Assembly: GCF_018139145.2 (NCBI RefSeq)
Contig: NC_059478.1
Span: 24,149,001-24,213,000 of the forward strand
Direction: 5' to 3'
Origin: Gymnogyps californianus
Lineage: Eukaryota > Chordata > Aves > Accipitriformes > Cathartidae
Length of the DNA stretch: 64,000 nucleotides
Shown here in pieces: positions 37,321 through 47,900 of the stretch. Within the stretch, counting starts at the first letter, position 1, and each line of letters opens with the position of its first letter. The notes under the pieces are model-generated. The model was not told the origin of the DNA, made no database searches, and saw only the letters and a program-made list of their open reading frames with translations. A program made the translations under genes and the position numbers.

Positions 37321-40129
37321 ATCTATTTATGTAGCTGAATCCCTGAAACGTTCAAAGCACTGAAAATTACTGTGGGGAAAGGAAGGAAACGAAAACATTT
37401 GAAAATTACATTTAGGAAAGGCCATTAGGGTTAGAAGACATGCTGCCAAAATCAAGGATATTTGCAATCGAAGGGGAGGCAGAAAGTGTAGGCACAAAGC
37501 AGCGCTGGGGCTGTGCCAGTGGTACTCTTGCAAGGCGCCCCGGTGGCCAGGCTCGTGTCTGCCCAGGACCGCTGTGCACAGTCATCCTAGCCGTGCCTTT
37601 CGGGCCACCCAAAAGCTGTCATGCGCACCGGGCTCGGGTGGTTCATGGCTCTGCCCTGTGACTGCCCTGGAGCTGGGCATCCCCAGAGGAGGACGCCTCA
37701 GCTTAGTCTTTGCCATCACCAGGGAGCGGCTGGGGCTGGTTGCAAGTTGAAGGCTCAGAGGTTGCTCCTTCCTCTCTATTTTTCTGCCTCGTCAAGGGAA
37801 GCTGTTCGTTCTGTGTCAAAACTTGGTGCCATTTTCAAATTAAAGTTCATTGTTGAAGGCTCAAGTCTGAGTCCTGTACTTCTGTGACAGCTTTTCAGTT
37901 AGAAGTGCAGTGAATTATTCTTTTGCTGCTTCCCTCGCCAGGTAGGGAGTGAATAGATTACCTGGGGTTCGGCCCTTCTGCTGAGAACAGAAGCTTCTCG
38001 CTCAAGGGGAGACTGGTCATTGTGCGCCTTGACCCAGCCCATCGTGTCGGGCTGTTTCACTGTGTACGGAGGAGACGCGTGGAGAGAATTCAGCAAGGAA
38101 AAATGTTTTGTGCTTTAGGGAGGAAGCCCTATAGCAGGCAGAGAGAAAAAGCAAAAGAATTATTCACAGTGCTTATAACTGAAAAGGTCTCGGAAGAATA
38201 GAAGTCTTAGACTGGAGGCTTTCATGATGAATGTGGATTTGAAAACAAGACCAGGTTTTTGACCTAACTTAAGCAATACGTGCAGGAAAGATATCCTTGC
38301 AGAAGTGGTTAATGCAAGCAGAGGGGGTGATTAAATGAGTTAGACCTTGTAAAAGGATCCGTTTATCAAGGCTGTGTACCGGGGGAGCTGCCATCCTCGG
38401 GAGGCTGGCAGGGGGATTTGCAGAGCCTTTCTTTGTAGGTCATGGCTTCCAATTTGTCTTAACTTGCTACTGATTAAAAGTTACCAGCGAATCTCTTTAT
38501 ATTAGCTGTCCAAAATGAATTTGTTACCTCAGTATTGCTTCAGCAGGTGCTGGCTTTTGCAGTGTTGTAAGAGTTGCCATCACAGTGGCCCTCTTCCCAG
38601 CAGACTCAGCAGAGAGCTAGAGACACAAAACGCTGTTTGTGTCTTCCCGAGGCTCAGGCTGGGTCCCCAGAGACCATTAGGGGTACTCGTGGCTCCACAA
38701 GAAATGCCTTGGGTGACTATACAAAATTACTTTCTTTCACAGGGCTCCAGGTCTGTCTGTCAAAGGTGACCATGGTACTCCCTGTTTGTAAAACCATTGA
38801 GATCTGTTGATGGATAGTGGCATGGGAGAGGCATGAAGGTAGTGGTGAGGGTTTCCTTGGGGTGCAGAGACAGTGCACAGGTCAGACTGTATGGCATGCC
38901 CTTTTTGTGTATTTTCTACCAGTTTTTTATATCTGGTCCCCAGCACCAGTCACTTGTAAAATGCCCTGACAAAGAGCATATTCACCACGGATGGGGAAGG
39001 AGGGCTAACGACTTCTACTGAAGCCATCAAAAGAAGACCAGAGCCCACGCATCCAGAGCAAAAAGGGCTCCCTTGGAAACATCAACACAAGAGTGGAGAC
39101 CAACAGCGCAGAAAGAAAGAAGGAAGAATATTGGCAATAGTAGATCTCTTGGCCAGAGCTCTTTTGTTCTTTGATGGCCTCTGTGCTCTTGAATTTTATG
39201 TACACAATATTTCACCTCTAAACCAAATACAAGTATTCATTAATACCAGTCAAGACTTGCCGTGTTTTTAAATGAGACTGTTCTGCTGAGTCAGATAGAT
39301 GACACATCCACCTTCTCATGTTACATTGCCTAAAATAGAGATCTTTTTTAAAAGCAGAAATAGAGTGCATCTTGTCTCGCTTCATTCTGCATACTTGCAC
39401 AGGGATGCCAAAAAGCTACTTCTCAGGCCACAAAGTGGTTTCACTGCAGATTCAAACATCTCTTGTTTTAATAACATATATTATATCAGTGACTTATTTC
39501 AGGTGTTGAAAGGGTGGATAACAATGGTTTAGAGGAAGACTTCTTTCCCGAAGGCTCTAATAGCAGTTTGGTACTTATCTCCCCAGTAGCTTTTAATGGG
39601 AATTAAGTACCTACAAGCCTTTTTTTTTGCCTTAGAAAATCTCCCCCACAGGCTACAGAAGAAGATTGGTAGCATTAAAAATGATGACATTTATCCAAGA
39701 AATGGCAAAAGGGAGCACAATAACCCCGCGCTTTACAGGTGCTTTTCATCAAGAAAGAAGCCCCACATCTTTGCAAATTCAAGATACAAATGTTGTTGCA
39801 TCCTGACGTTTGACCAATTCAGTGAACTCTTGAAGAGCTTGTATCAACGCTACATGCCAGCTAAAGACACAAAGTGGAATATATACACTGCCTCATTTCT
39901 CATTGCGGTATATTTTGACAGTAGAAGTCAGAGCCGTGGTCAGAGCAAGCAAGGTGAAAATGTGGTATATTCTGAAGCATCTTACAATCTTAAGGACAAT
40001 ATAAGTGATGTGTAGGTTATCAGGATAGAAGACTCCGGATGCCTCCTCCTCCCATCAGTCTCTGGGTGGGTTAGTGGTTAATTATAACCTGCCACTTGGG
40101 TTTTCCCCATGTGACTGGCAATGATTTCC
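37321..40129. other. Unique non-coding DNA with a small GC-rich patch
   Basis: About 37490-37760 is richer in G, C and CpG than its surroundings but too short and weak for a clear CpG island. The plus-strand open frame 39596-40015 (139 codons) is lysine- and serine-rich, matches nothing I recognise, and lacks promoter or splice support that I can identify. I treat it as chance. Confidence 0.5.
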
Positions 40130-40335
40130 CTATTCCTAGATTAATTAAAATGTTAAATAAGATCTGTCCCTAACACCAGTCTCAGGGGTAGCATGTTATC
40201 ATTTATCCTTACCCTTCAGTTATGGACATTTAGTAAGTTTTCAGACATCTCCACCAGGATTTAATCCCAATCAGCTTCAGTTTTGGGGATGGGCTTTTAT
40301 GAAGTGCTATAGCACACTTTTCTGTTGACTCTGTA
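40130..40335 (-). repeat. CR1-like LINE interior fragment, antisense
   Basis: The stretch resembles the reverse complement of the CR1 reverse-transcriptase interior. 'aaaatgttaaataagatctg' with 'acaccagtctcaggggta' corresponds to the conserved 'aataaaatgttaaatagg...cagaactgacccctgaggaac' region. 'gcttttatgaagtgctatag' corresponds to the downstream block. Identity is low but collinear. The next roughly 550 bp (to about 40900) has a similar T-rich texture and may continue the element, but I could not align it convincingly. Confidence 0.5.
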
Positions 40336-43300
40336 ATCCAACCAGAAGGAAAAGCTTGGGTTTACTTCTTTTCACCTGCTGTTTTTGTATCTGTGAGGAG
40401 TCCTGGGTTCCTGCTAGCACTTCAACATAGGCTCACATTTGTTCTGTTATAGTTTTGGCATTACAGGGCAGCGATTCCCAGATCACCCTTTTTGCCTCTT
40501 CTTGCAGTAGGTTCTGCTGCTTTTCTGATTCTTGAATGGATTAGCTCTCTACAGACTTTAAAATTATTGCAATTGATATAGTAAATTTGTTAGCTAATTC
40601 CCATAACACGTTGGCATTAAAACTAAAAGCTGAGTTTTCTCTCCTATACTTCTTTTTGAAAAAGTGCTGAGCAGGTCAAGCACTTGAATCCTAAATGGTG
40701 CTCCATTCTCCCTTATTTATCAGACCTACTTTTCTGTTATTTAGTTCTGCTATCTCCTTATTTCCCAGAATTTTCATGGCAGCATTAAGTCATTCCGGAT
40801 TTTCCACTTTCTTGACTCGTCTATGCTGCTTTTTCTTGTTTTGATCCTGTGTTGTTTCTGTCATGCGTTTCTACTTTTGCATACCAGCTTTGGTTTTTTT
40901 TAAACTGCTTGTTTCATAGTGGAGCCATGCTGCCCTCCCTGTTCCCACAGACCAGGCTGGCGGAGTTGGTGGGAGAGTCTGTCTACACAGAGCAGATGTA
41001 TAACAAATTTAGCTATTAATAAATGACTGTATGACAGTTACTATTTCTGTACCCCTTCTTTTTGGGGAGCTGCATGTCAAAATCTGCACATTAACAGAAG
41101 TCTCTTTAATTTCACTTTTCTTGTGACTCAATGGCAATAGCATTTGCTCTTTTATGTGGCCATCACAAGGGAATAGTAATAGATTTTCTTTGAAACCATT
41201 TTACCTCATCATTTCCCATTACAGCAGCATACTTTGGCTTGTAAGGATCTCCTCATACCCTTCTGCTGAAATAGTTTCTTGTACAGCAAAAGTGGTGTAA
41301 TAGAACTACAGTTGCCTTGAAACTGTCTGAAGATTTTTTTTTTTTTTTGAAGTCTAAATTCCATTTTAACAAATATAAAGGAAAACCTGGGAGGAGACAC
41401 AGGAAGGTGGTTTATTTCCTGTGATCCCAAATGGACATTCCTCCATTCTCTCACACACCAATATTTTGGATGCTATAAAATATTTTGAATTGAAATGCAG
41501 GGGGAATATGGACACACATTTAAGCTGGTTTCCCCTGGGAACTGTAGCAATCATGTACTGGTTGTTTTGAAAATGGAGGATTGCAGTAAAAACGAATTCC
41601 ACCCTGTGATGCTTTAACAGTGCTTTGAGATTCTGCTTGTGTAAATGATGGACTGGTGAGGTTTCAAACCAGAAAGATGCAAGCACCTAGGAATACAAAT
41701 AAAATTATTTCTGACCTCACCTTAATAATTGTGATCAAAAATATATCCTGACATTGATAACTAAAGCAAAAGAGCATCTGACAGAAGTCAGCTGGAAAGC
41801 ACAAGGATTAGCTGGTGACATTCTGATCTGTACAATTAGGTGGATGCTATTAACATTTAAGTAGTTTAAAAATCAGCTCCCTGAAATACAGAACTGTGTG
41901 CTTCAACTGTAAAAATGCCGTCATTCTACCTGACTCAGTGATAATTGCCTAGTAAGTGCTAAACGTAGTGAAAATGCAGCAAAGGCTCAGAAATGCAGGC
42001 TAGGAACCAGTGATGGGAATGAAAGCAACATTCATCTTAAATTCAAAACAGCACTCGCTTTAAAGGCGGGGGGTGGGAACAACAACAACAAAATCCCAAG
42101 CTTTTAAAATGCCAGGTTTGATGTAACCAAAGGAGAAAATAAGTGGTGGTGGTTTTCAACTGAATAAATCAGGGATAAAATCTTCACTGTGAGTATAACT
42201 GTTTTCTCACTGTCACACACACATGCTTGCATGTGTGTCTGCTCATACGCATGCTGGAGCCAAAGGGTCTTTTTTTTTTCCCCCATCTCCTCAGCCAAAG
42301 TCTGTATAGATAGTTGAATTTGCCTATGTGAAAGCAGATTTGCTGGATAAATCACAGTTCTGTTTGGCAACAAGTTGCTGCTGTTAGCACATCTGAAAAC
42401 TCACTTCTTGGCACTGCATCTTCTGCTCCTCAAGTTTTGTCTTGCCTTGCTTACTGAGGCTAATCTACCTCACCAGGATGGTCCCTTAGAGTTGGGCTGC
42501 CCTCTCTCTGTAGTTAGACCGCAGCTCTGCAGAGTTCGTCCCCTCCTGTGGTTTTGCGTGCCGTGCTGAGCCTCCTCCTAGCACTGAAAGGCTCATTTGC
42601 TCCAGTGATCAGCTGCAGGAGAACTTGACGCAAGAGGGGGAGGTAATCCAAAGGGTTTCACAGGAAAATAAGAGGTGGGACTCAGCGGTGACCTTTCCAA
42701 GTTAACTCATAGCCCAATGGCAGGATGCACTCCCTGGGGGAAGGGAGCCCATGCGCTACTTGGGTATGGTGCAGCTTGGAGGGCCAGGCAGGACACAGTA
42801 GAGGCACGCTGCCTATTCAGGCTGACTGAGAGATTGCTTTAGGGATCTTAACAGGGTAAATAGCAGCAGTTTTTTCTTCCGTAATAAGAAAGGAAGCATG
42901 TATGTGCAGCTGTAACTATCTCTGTTTCAGAGCTATAAGTCTCTGTCAGCTTCAGTGCCTGGTGCATTCCTCATACAGTTAATGCAGCAGCACCTGGGAG
43001 AAAATATGGTCGAAGTCACCCACAAGCTCAGCCAAAATAAGCTGAATCAAGAACCATCTTGCTGTTACCCCTGGCAGCTGCCTCAGTGTGTGAACACCTC
43101 AGTAGGAAGCTGCTTCAGAGAAACTGTCGTGTCAGCGTGCTTGGAGATACGTCTGGATTCGGAGTGCATCTCCCTAAATCCATTGGCTCTGTTTAAAGCA
43201 TTTTGCTTGAATATACATGCCGACTATTTAGAAAAGCTTGCTTTTTTTACTGCCATATTTCTAAACAGCTCATCTTATTTGGAAGGAGGGGTGTGTGTGT

Positions 43301-43731
43301 TTTGTTATTTCCATCTTTCACTCCAGATGGTGAAGACTAAAGTCTTTTGAATCCAGAATGAGAAGTTTGCTGGTGGTGATCTCTCTGCTACCACCACTAC
43401 AGGCTCAATGGAAAACAGGGAGTAAAACTGGGATATTAGTTCAGCCATACAGTAATTCAAAATTTTGCATATAATTCTATTAATGATGTATGAGCCAGCA
43501 TAGATGCCAGCTTCCTTTCCTAGAGCTACATTTATTTTGCAAAACAATAGGATAAGAAGATGTTTAGTTTCAATTTTCTTAATATAGTGAGCAGACATGA
43601 CTGATTACACACAGGGAACAGAACAGTTATGTTAAAAAAATGATGCAGTCATTTTTCTGCCTATAGCCACATTTCAGAAACACAAAGGATTATTTGTAGA
43701 TTGCTGGGAAGTGTTAAATGAGTTCATTGAA
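40336..43731. other. Unique or unassignable non-coding DNA
   Basis: T-rich sequence to about 40.9 kb may be more of the CR1 fragment before it. T15 lies at 41334-41348 and T10 at 42270-42279. A 10-bp palindromic arm pair of CA/TG type surrounds 'acacacatgcttgcatgtgt' near 42220. No gene was recognised. Confidence 0.5.
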
Positions 43732-43815
43732 TATTCTGATAATACGCAGAGATGCAAAAACAAAAGATGCAAAGGTGAGAATTCCTTTGCATCTGTACTT
43801 TCTCATCAGAGAATA
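43732..43815. other. Imperfect long hairpin with perfect 11-bp core arms
   Basis: Core arms 'agatgcaaagg' (43765-43775) and 'cctttgcatct' (43784-43794) are perfect reverse complements around an 8-nt loop. Outer arms 'tattctgat' (43732-43740) and 'atcagagaata' (43805-43815) also pair, apart from two extra bases, with an unpaired region between. Nested pairing over 84 nt suggests a decayed palindromic mobile element or a structured RNA. No family was recognised. Confidence 0.5.
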
Positions 43816-45519
43816 CCAAAGACAAACAACAAATTTAAAAAAAACTAACCACCTCTTGCAGGTTTGGATAAGGGAGGAATTAGAACTATTCCAGAGGGAG
43901 GAAATAAAATTTAGATAAAATAGAAGAATTTTCTTGTTCTTGCTCATAGTAATAGGCATTGACTACTCTTAGCAGGCTGCCAGGACTGAGGAGGTGAGCT
44001 CCACCACAGAGGGTACCCCCTCCCATGAGAGTAGCCTCAGCAGCAGGTCCTCAGGCCAGGAAAGGTCCTTGATCCACTTTCGGTGGATGTATTTCTGCTG
44101 TGGACGGTGCATCACCTCTGTGATAGTCCCAGTGGAGAAGTGAGGTATGCTTTGGTATGCTGTCTAGCACAGATGGGAAGATCCTGTGATCCTCACACAT
44201 ATGTTCTCTATTTCCACGTATCTGGAAAGGCTGAACCATGCCACTGGTTTTGTCAAGAGATTTTGTAGGGATTAATATTTGACCAGCTCTTAGGAGGTAA
44301 TGGAGGCTTGTAGTATCTTCCCTATTCAACTCCTGCCACACACATCTGAATTTATTTTCTTCCTGATTGGCTTTAAAGGTGTGTAATCATGCGAGACTTA
44401 GACTGTTGACAGCACAATTTTAATTCTTACCAGCCACTCAACAGACAATTGGTGCAGCAGGGACATAGTGCAGGTTCCCACTGTCCCCTCATTTTAATAG
44501 ATGCACTGCTATCTCAGTTTCATTAATTGTCTCGCCTCTGAATGCAGTATTGAAATGTTATCAGCTTCTCTCTTGGTCTTTCATATTCTTGCCATGTTCA
44601 TGTGTGACTGGAAGCAAGCTGGCTGTATCCTTGTAAAGCTGAGGGTACACCTGAGGAACCACACAATGCGGTTCAGTATACAAGTGCTCATGCTGGTTCT
44701 CAAAAAGGATCTTGTTTTGATAGCGTGGAGATAAGCGCAGGCTAATTTACCTTGCTTGTGAGTGAACTCAGTTCAGCAGAGGTGTACCTGAGCTATCTGC
44801 CATCTCTTTAGGTCAGGGGTTCAACTTTGATAGGCTTGGGGTATGCTACTCCAGTACAAACAGGAGATGCTGCACAGGGACAGATTTTGCATCACTGGCG
44901 TTCGTATCTGTAGCAGGAAGAGCTTGACGCTTTCTCCTGACAGTAAATAGCCAGTATGTCACTGCTTAGCAGAATAAAAGCAAGGACAGGAGTGCAATGC
45001 TAAGGTTGCCACTGTAACTGAAGACCACCTACCCGGTGCCCTGAAGCTCCTTTTTGCTGCTTGCACTAACTACTGTTTCTTGATTTTCTTCAGTTCTTTC
45101 TCAACTGCAAAATACCAACAATGTCTTTTTTTTTTTTTCTTTTATAGCACTCTAAGTGCCTCTAGCTCTTTGACTTTAGCCATATATCTATCATCAGGAA
45201 GGTTGTTTTAGATCTGCCTACATTTAGCCCGATGCATAAAGAGAAGTATTACTGCTGATCTCATTTTGAAATGTTACTAAGAGGGAAAATGAAATTACTG
45301 CAGGTCGTTTTGAAGCAGGAGCAGGATTTGTAGTCAGAAGCAATGTTTCAATGTTATTGGGAAGGAAAAAATGAAGTGATGACAAAACCAACAGTGAGAA
45401 GAAGGGGAGGCCTTTGCTGCTTTGAGCAGCACCCTGTGCCATCTGCCTGGACTGCCCAGCCTCTCCAGTGACAGGAATAACTGTGTTCATAAAGCGTTCT
45501 GGGCAGGCTGAGCTTTATT
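43816..45519. other. Non-coding DNA with one unusually open minus-strand stretch
   Basis: No gene is supported. On the minus strand, 44386 down to 43889 is open in one frame apart from a single TGA at 44051-44053 (111 plus 54 codons). It is flanked by ordinary sequence and matches no family I can name. T13 lies at 45126-45138. Confidence 0.45.
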
Positions 45520-45930
45520 TCGAAGGATCATCTTTGAAATATGTTGATTATCAATATTTAAAAGGGCTCAATTAGAAGTTCAGGCATATTACACAGTGCA
45601 GCTAATAAGAGCCATGGTGTGAAATACAATAGTGCTCTGGTGACACTGTTACGGCATCACGGTTAATGACCAAAATATTAAAGAACTTATTGAAGTTCAA
45701 TCATCAATCAAGGTAAATTGATTCTTCTGGCAAAGAATGCAAATGTGTTCCTTTGATACTGCGTGAATACCAACTACCCAGGCTCAGCTCATGCTCATTT
45801 CTATGGTTATCAATTTATGAACAGCCGGGTGAGCTATGGTGAAAGGAAGGGAGGAGTAGCAATAATTAACTTTCCGTTAACGAATTACTGACTGAAATTG
45901 TCACAATAATCCTGATTGCTAGATTTCTGC
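45520..45930. promoter_or_regulatory. Candidate conserved non-coding element / enhancer
   Basis: This is AT-rich, repeat-free sequence with many transcription-factor-like cores packed together. It has a perfect POU octamer ATGCAAAT at 45737-45744, PBX/HOX-like 'atcatcaatcaagg', 'gttgattatcaatattt', 'cagctaataagag' and 'agcaataattaac'. Words such as these in close order are what ultraconserved developmental enhancers look like. Conservation itself cannot be seen from this sequence, so the call is inference. Confidence 0.33.
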
Positions 45931-47414
45931 TCAAAGTTTTCCTCCCTCCTCTTTGCATGTTGTCTCTATTGTTGTCTCGGTTGAACCCAGGACTACTTTC
46001 AACAGAAGAAGTTGGAGAGGGGATGAACGGTTTAAGTCTTTCTGCAATCAGTGTTTCCTTCAGGCGCTAAATGCATGTGAAAGTGTTTCAGTCTGTCTTG
46101 GTCAAAGTTGCCATTATAATCAAGATATCACTGGAGCAGAGGCTTGTTCCCCTGCTGTCAGGAGGTCATTGGTGCCTCTTCAGATCGTGCTCTGGTTCTC
46201 TTTCACCTTTCTCATCCAGTTTGCTCTGTTGGGCCCTGCACTCAAAGGTGTCGCACAGCTTCTCCTCTCCGGGAGTTTGTTCCTTTTACTTTCTTAGTTC
46301 TTTGGCTGTGCCAGTACTATCAGCCTTTGCTTTGTTCCCTGGTGGAGATCTTGCCTGCAGCTGTACTGCCCCGGGCCCAGAACTTGCCTGTCATCCCTAG
46401 ACCCTGCACACCTGGGGTGCTCTTCCCGTCTCTCTCTGAAGCCTGTAAACACAAGTACAAAGCCTGCTATTTTAGTAGGATCCCTCCTTCCCCCAAGCGT
46501 GCTGTGTTACCATCATGGGTAAGTTCTTGGGGCGCATCTTGTTCCACAGGGAGTAAGTTTCAGGACAAGATGAAAATCTTCAGAGGCTGCAGCTGGTTTC
46601 CAGCAGTGTGACACGCTGCAGGTAAAACAGGTTTCAAACATGCCCTTTGCTGGGATGTCCCCTCTCACCAGCATGGTGCAGTAAGCCTCAAGCTGTGCAA
46701 TGTCACGACTGCACTTGGCATCCCATGAGGGTTCCTTGCATGGGTGCTTTGTTGGTTTCCAGCGTGGGCGACAGGCACGCTGTCCTCTCACCTGAGTCAT
46801 CGCAGGAGCAGCAGAGGTCTAATGGGCACTAATGATAAACACCAATCTCCTCTCATGCTGCTTATACAAATGTCCCATTATGCTCTTATAATGAAAAGCG
46901 AGAACAAGCCATTCCTTACCTCAAGGACAAAGAGCTGGCACCATGACCATGGTTAGCAACTCCTGAAATCTTGCCAGGACTGATAATATACAAACCAAAA
47001 TTGCTGTAGTAAGAATTACATTTGTTATATTTCATAAAAAATATCCTCATTAAACATTTTCTGTGAAAGACCAAACTGTCAGAAATAGACCTAGGTTTAT
47101 AATTGATTTTTCCTACGTGGACTGCTCTCCATCCCAGCCTTCGAGTGAGCTGCATTTATATGTGAAGTGCATGTCGAGTAAGTGTAGGAGCTGTAGAAGA
47201 CAGGGACAGAAGAGCTAAGTTGTTGCTGGGAAGGAAGGAAGGAAGTACAAATGAGAGAGAGAGAGAGAGGTCAGCCATTCTTCCTAGGAATACAGCTTTT
47301 TTTGAGACATGGTTCTTGTCTTTTGTTCCTCTGCCCAAAGTTACCCTGAGGACAAGTGCAGTAACAAAGGTTTTACATGCCCATATTTTTTCTGACAATG
47401 AGGAATGCAGGCCC
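45931..47414. other. Unique non-coding DNA with a GA/GGAA microsatellite
   Basis: No gene was recognised. The 46.0-46.6 kb part is pyrimidine-rich on the plus strand and carries overlapping open frames up to 155 codons in more than one frame, which indicates composition and not coding. A short microsatellite lies at 47230-47271. Confidence 0.5.
47230..47271. repeat. Compound (GGAA)n-(GA)n microsatellite
   Basis: Four GGAA units at 47230-47246 are followed, after 7 bases, by nine GA units at 47254-47271. GGAA repeats can bind ETS-family factors, but this array is short. Confidence 0.95.
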
Positions 47415-47900
47415 TGACTACAATATGGGGTACGTAAAAGGCCACAAGAAGTAATCTACAAATGGAAAAATATTCCATGCAGCAAAAGACTTGAAGCTCT
47501 GTGTGCTGCACTTAGCAGAAAGAAGAGCAAGAGGTGAAATATTTGTGAAGTATGAGTACCTAAAGTGAGAGAAGACGGTAGCTGCAAAGAATGACTGTTT
47601 AATCCATCAGACAGAGCCAGAACAAGAATCAATAACTGGAAGCTGAAACCAGAGAAATTCAAGCAGAAATAAGGCTCAGATCTCCAACAGTGGGGTTGAT
47701 TTGCCACTGGAAGTGTTGGCTTCTCTCTCTCTCGATGTTATCTAACGTTGGACACCCTTCTGCAAGACCTTTCAGTCCAGCATAGGTGGAAATAGAGCAC
47801 AAGGCGGGTGTGAAGGGCTGCTGCATGGAATTTATCTGATATGGCAGGTCAGGCGAGGTGACCAAATGCTCTTTCTGGTCTTAAAATTTTTACCTGGAAA
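47415..47900 (+). repeat. CR1-type LINE 3' end, sense
   Basis: The sequence runs collinearly with the CR1 3' region: 'aaaaggccacaagaagtaat', 'gacttgaagctctg', 'agcaagaggtgaaat', 'aactggaagctgaaaccaga', 'aattcaagcagaaataaggc', 'gccactggaagtgttgg', and finally 'aggtgaccaaatgctctttc' and 'tggtcttaaaa' at the 3' terminus. In intact elements this is the last part of the reverse-transcriptase ORF and the 3' tail. Here it is full of substitutions, the terminal repeats are lost and the 5' end is truncated. It is of similar age to the 29-30 kb copy. Confidence 0.78.

Noticed and set aside
39596..40015. 139-codon plus-strand open frame, lysine-rich
   Set aside because: No family resemblance and no supporting signals; composition follows local AT-rich sequence.
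40336..40900. Possible continuation of the CR1 fragment
   Set aside because: The T-rich texture is suggestive, but I could not align it block by block, so it is not annotated as CR1.
44816..44836. tRNA B-box-like 'ggggttcaac'
   Set aside because: No matching A-box, acceptor stem or cloverleaf around it.
46071..46611. Several overlapping plus-strand open frames up to 155 codons
   Set aside because: Open in more than one frame at once because the strand is pyrimidine-rich, which is a composition effect.
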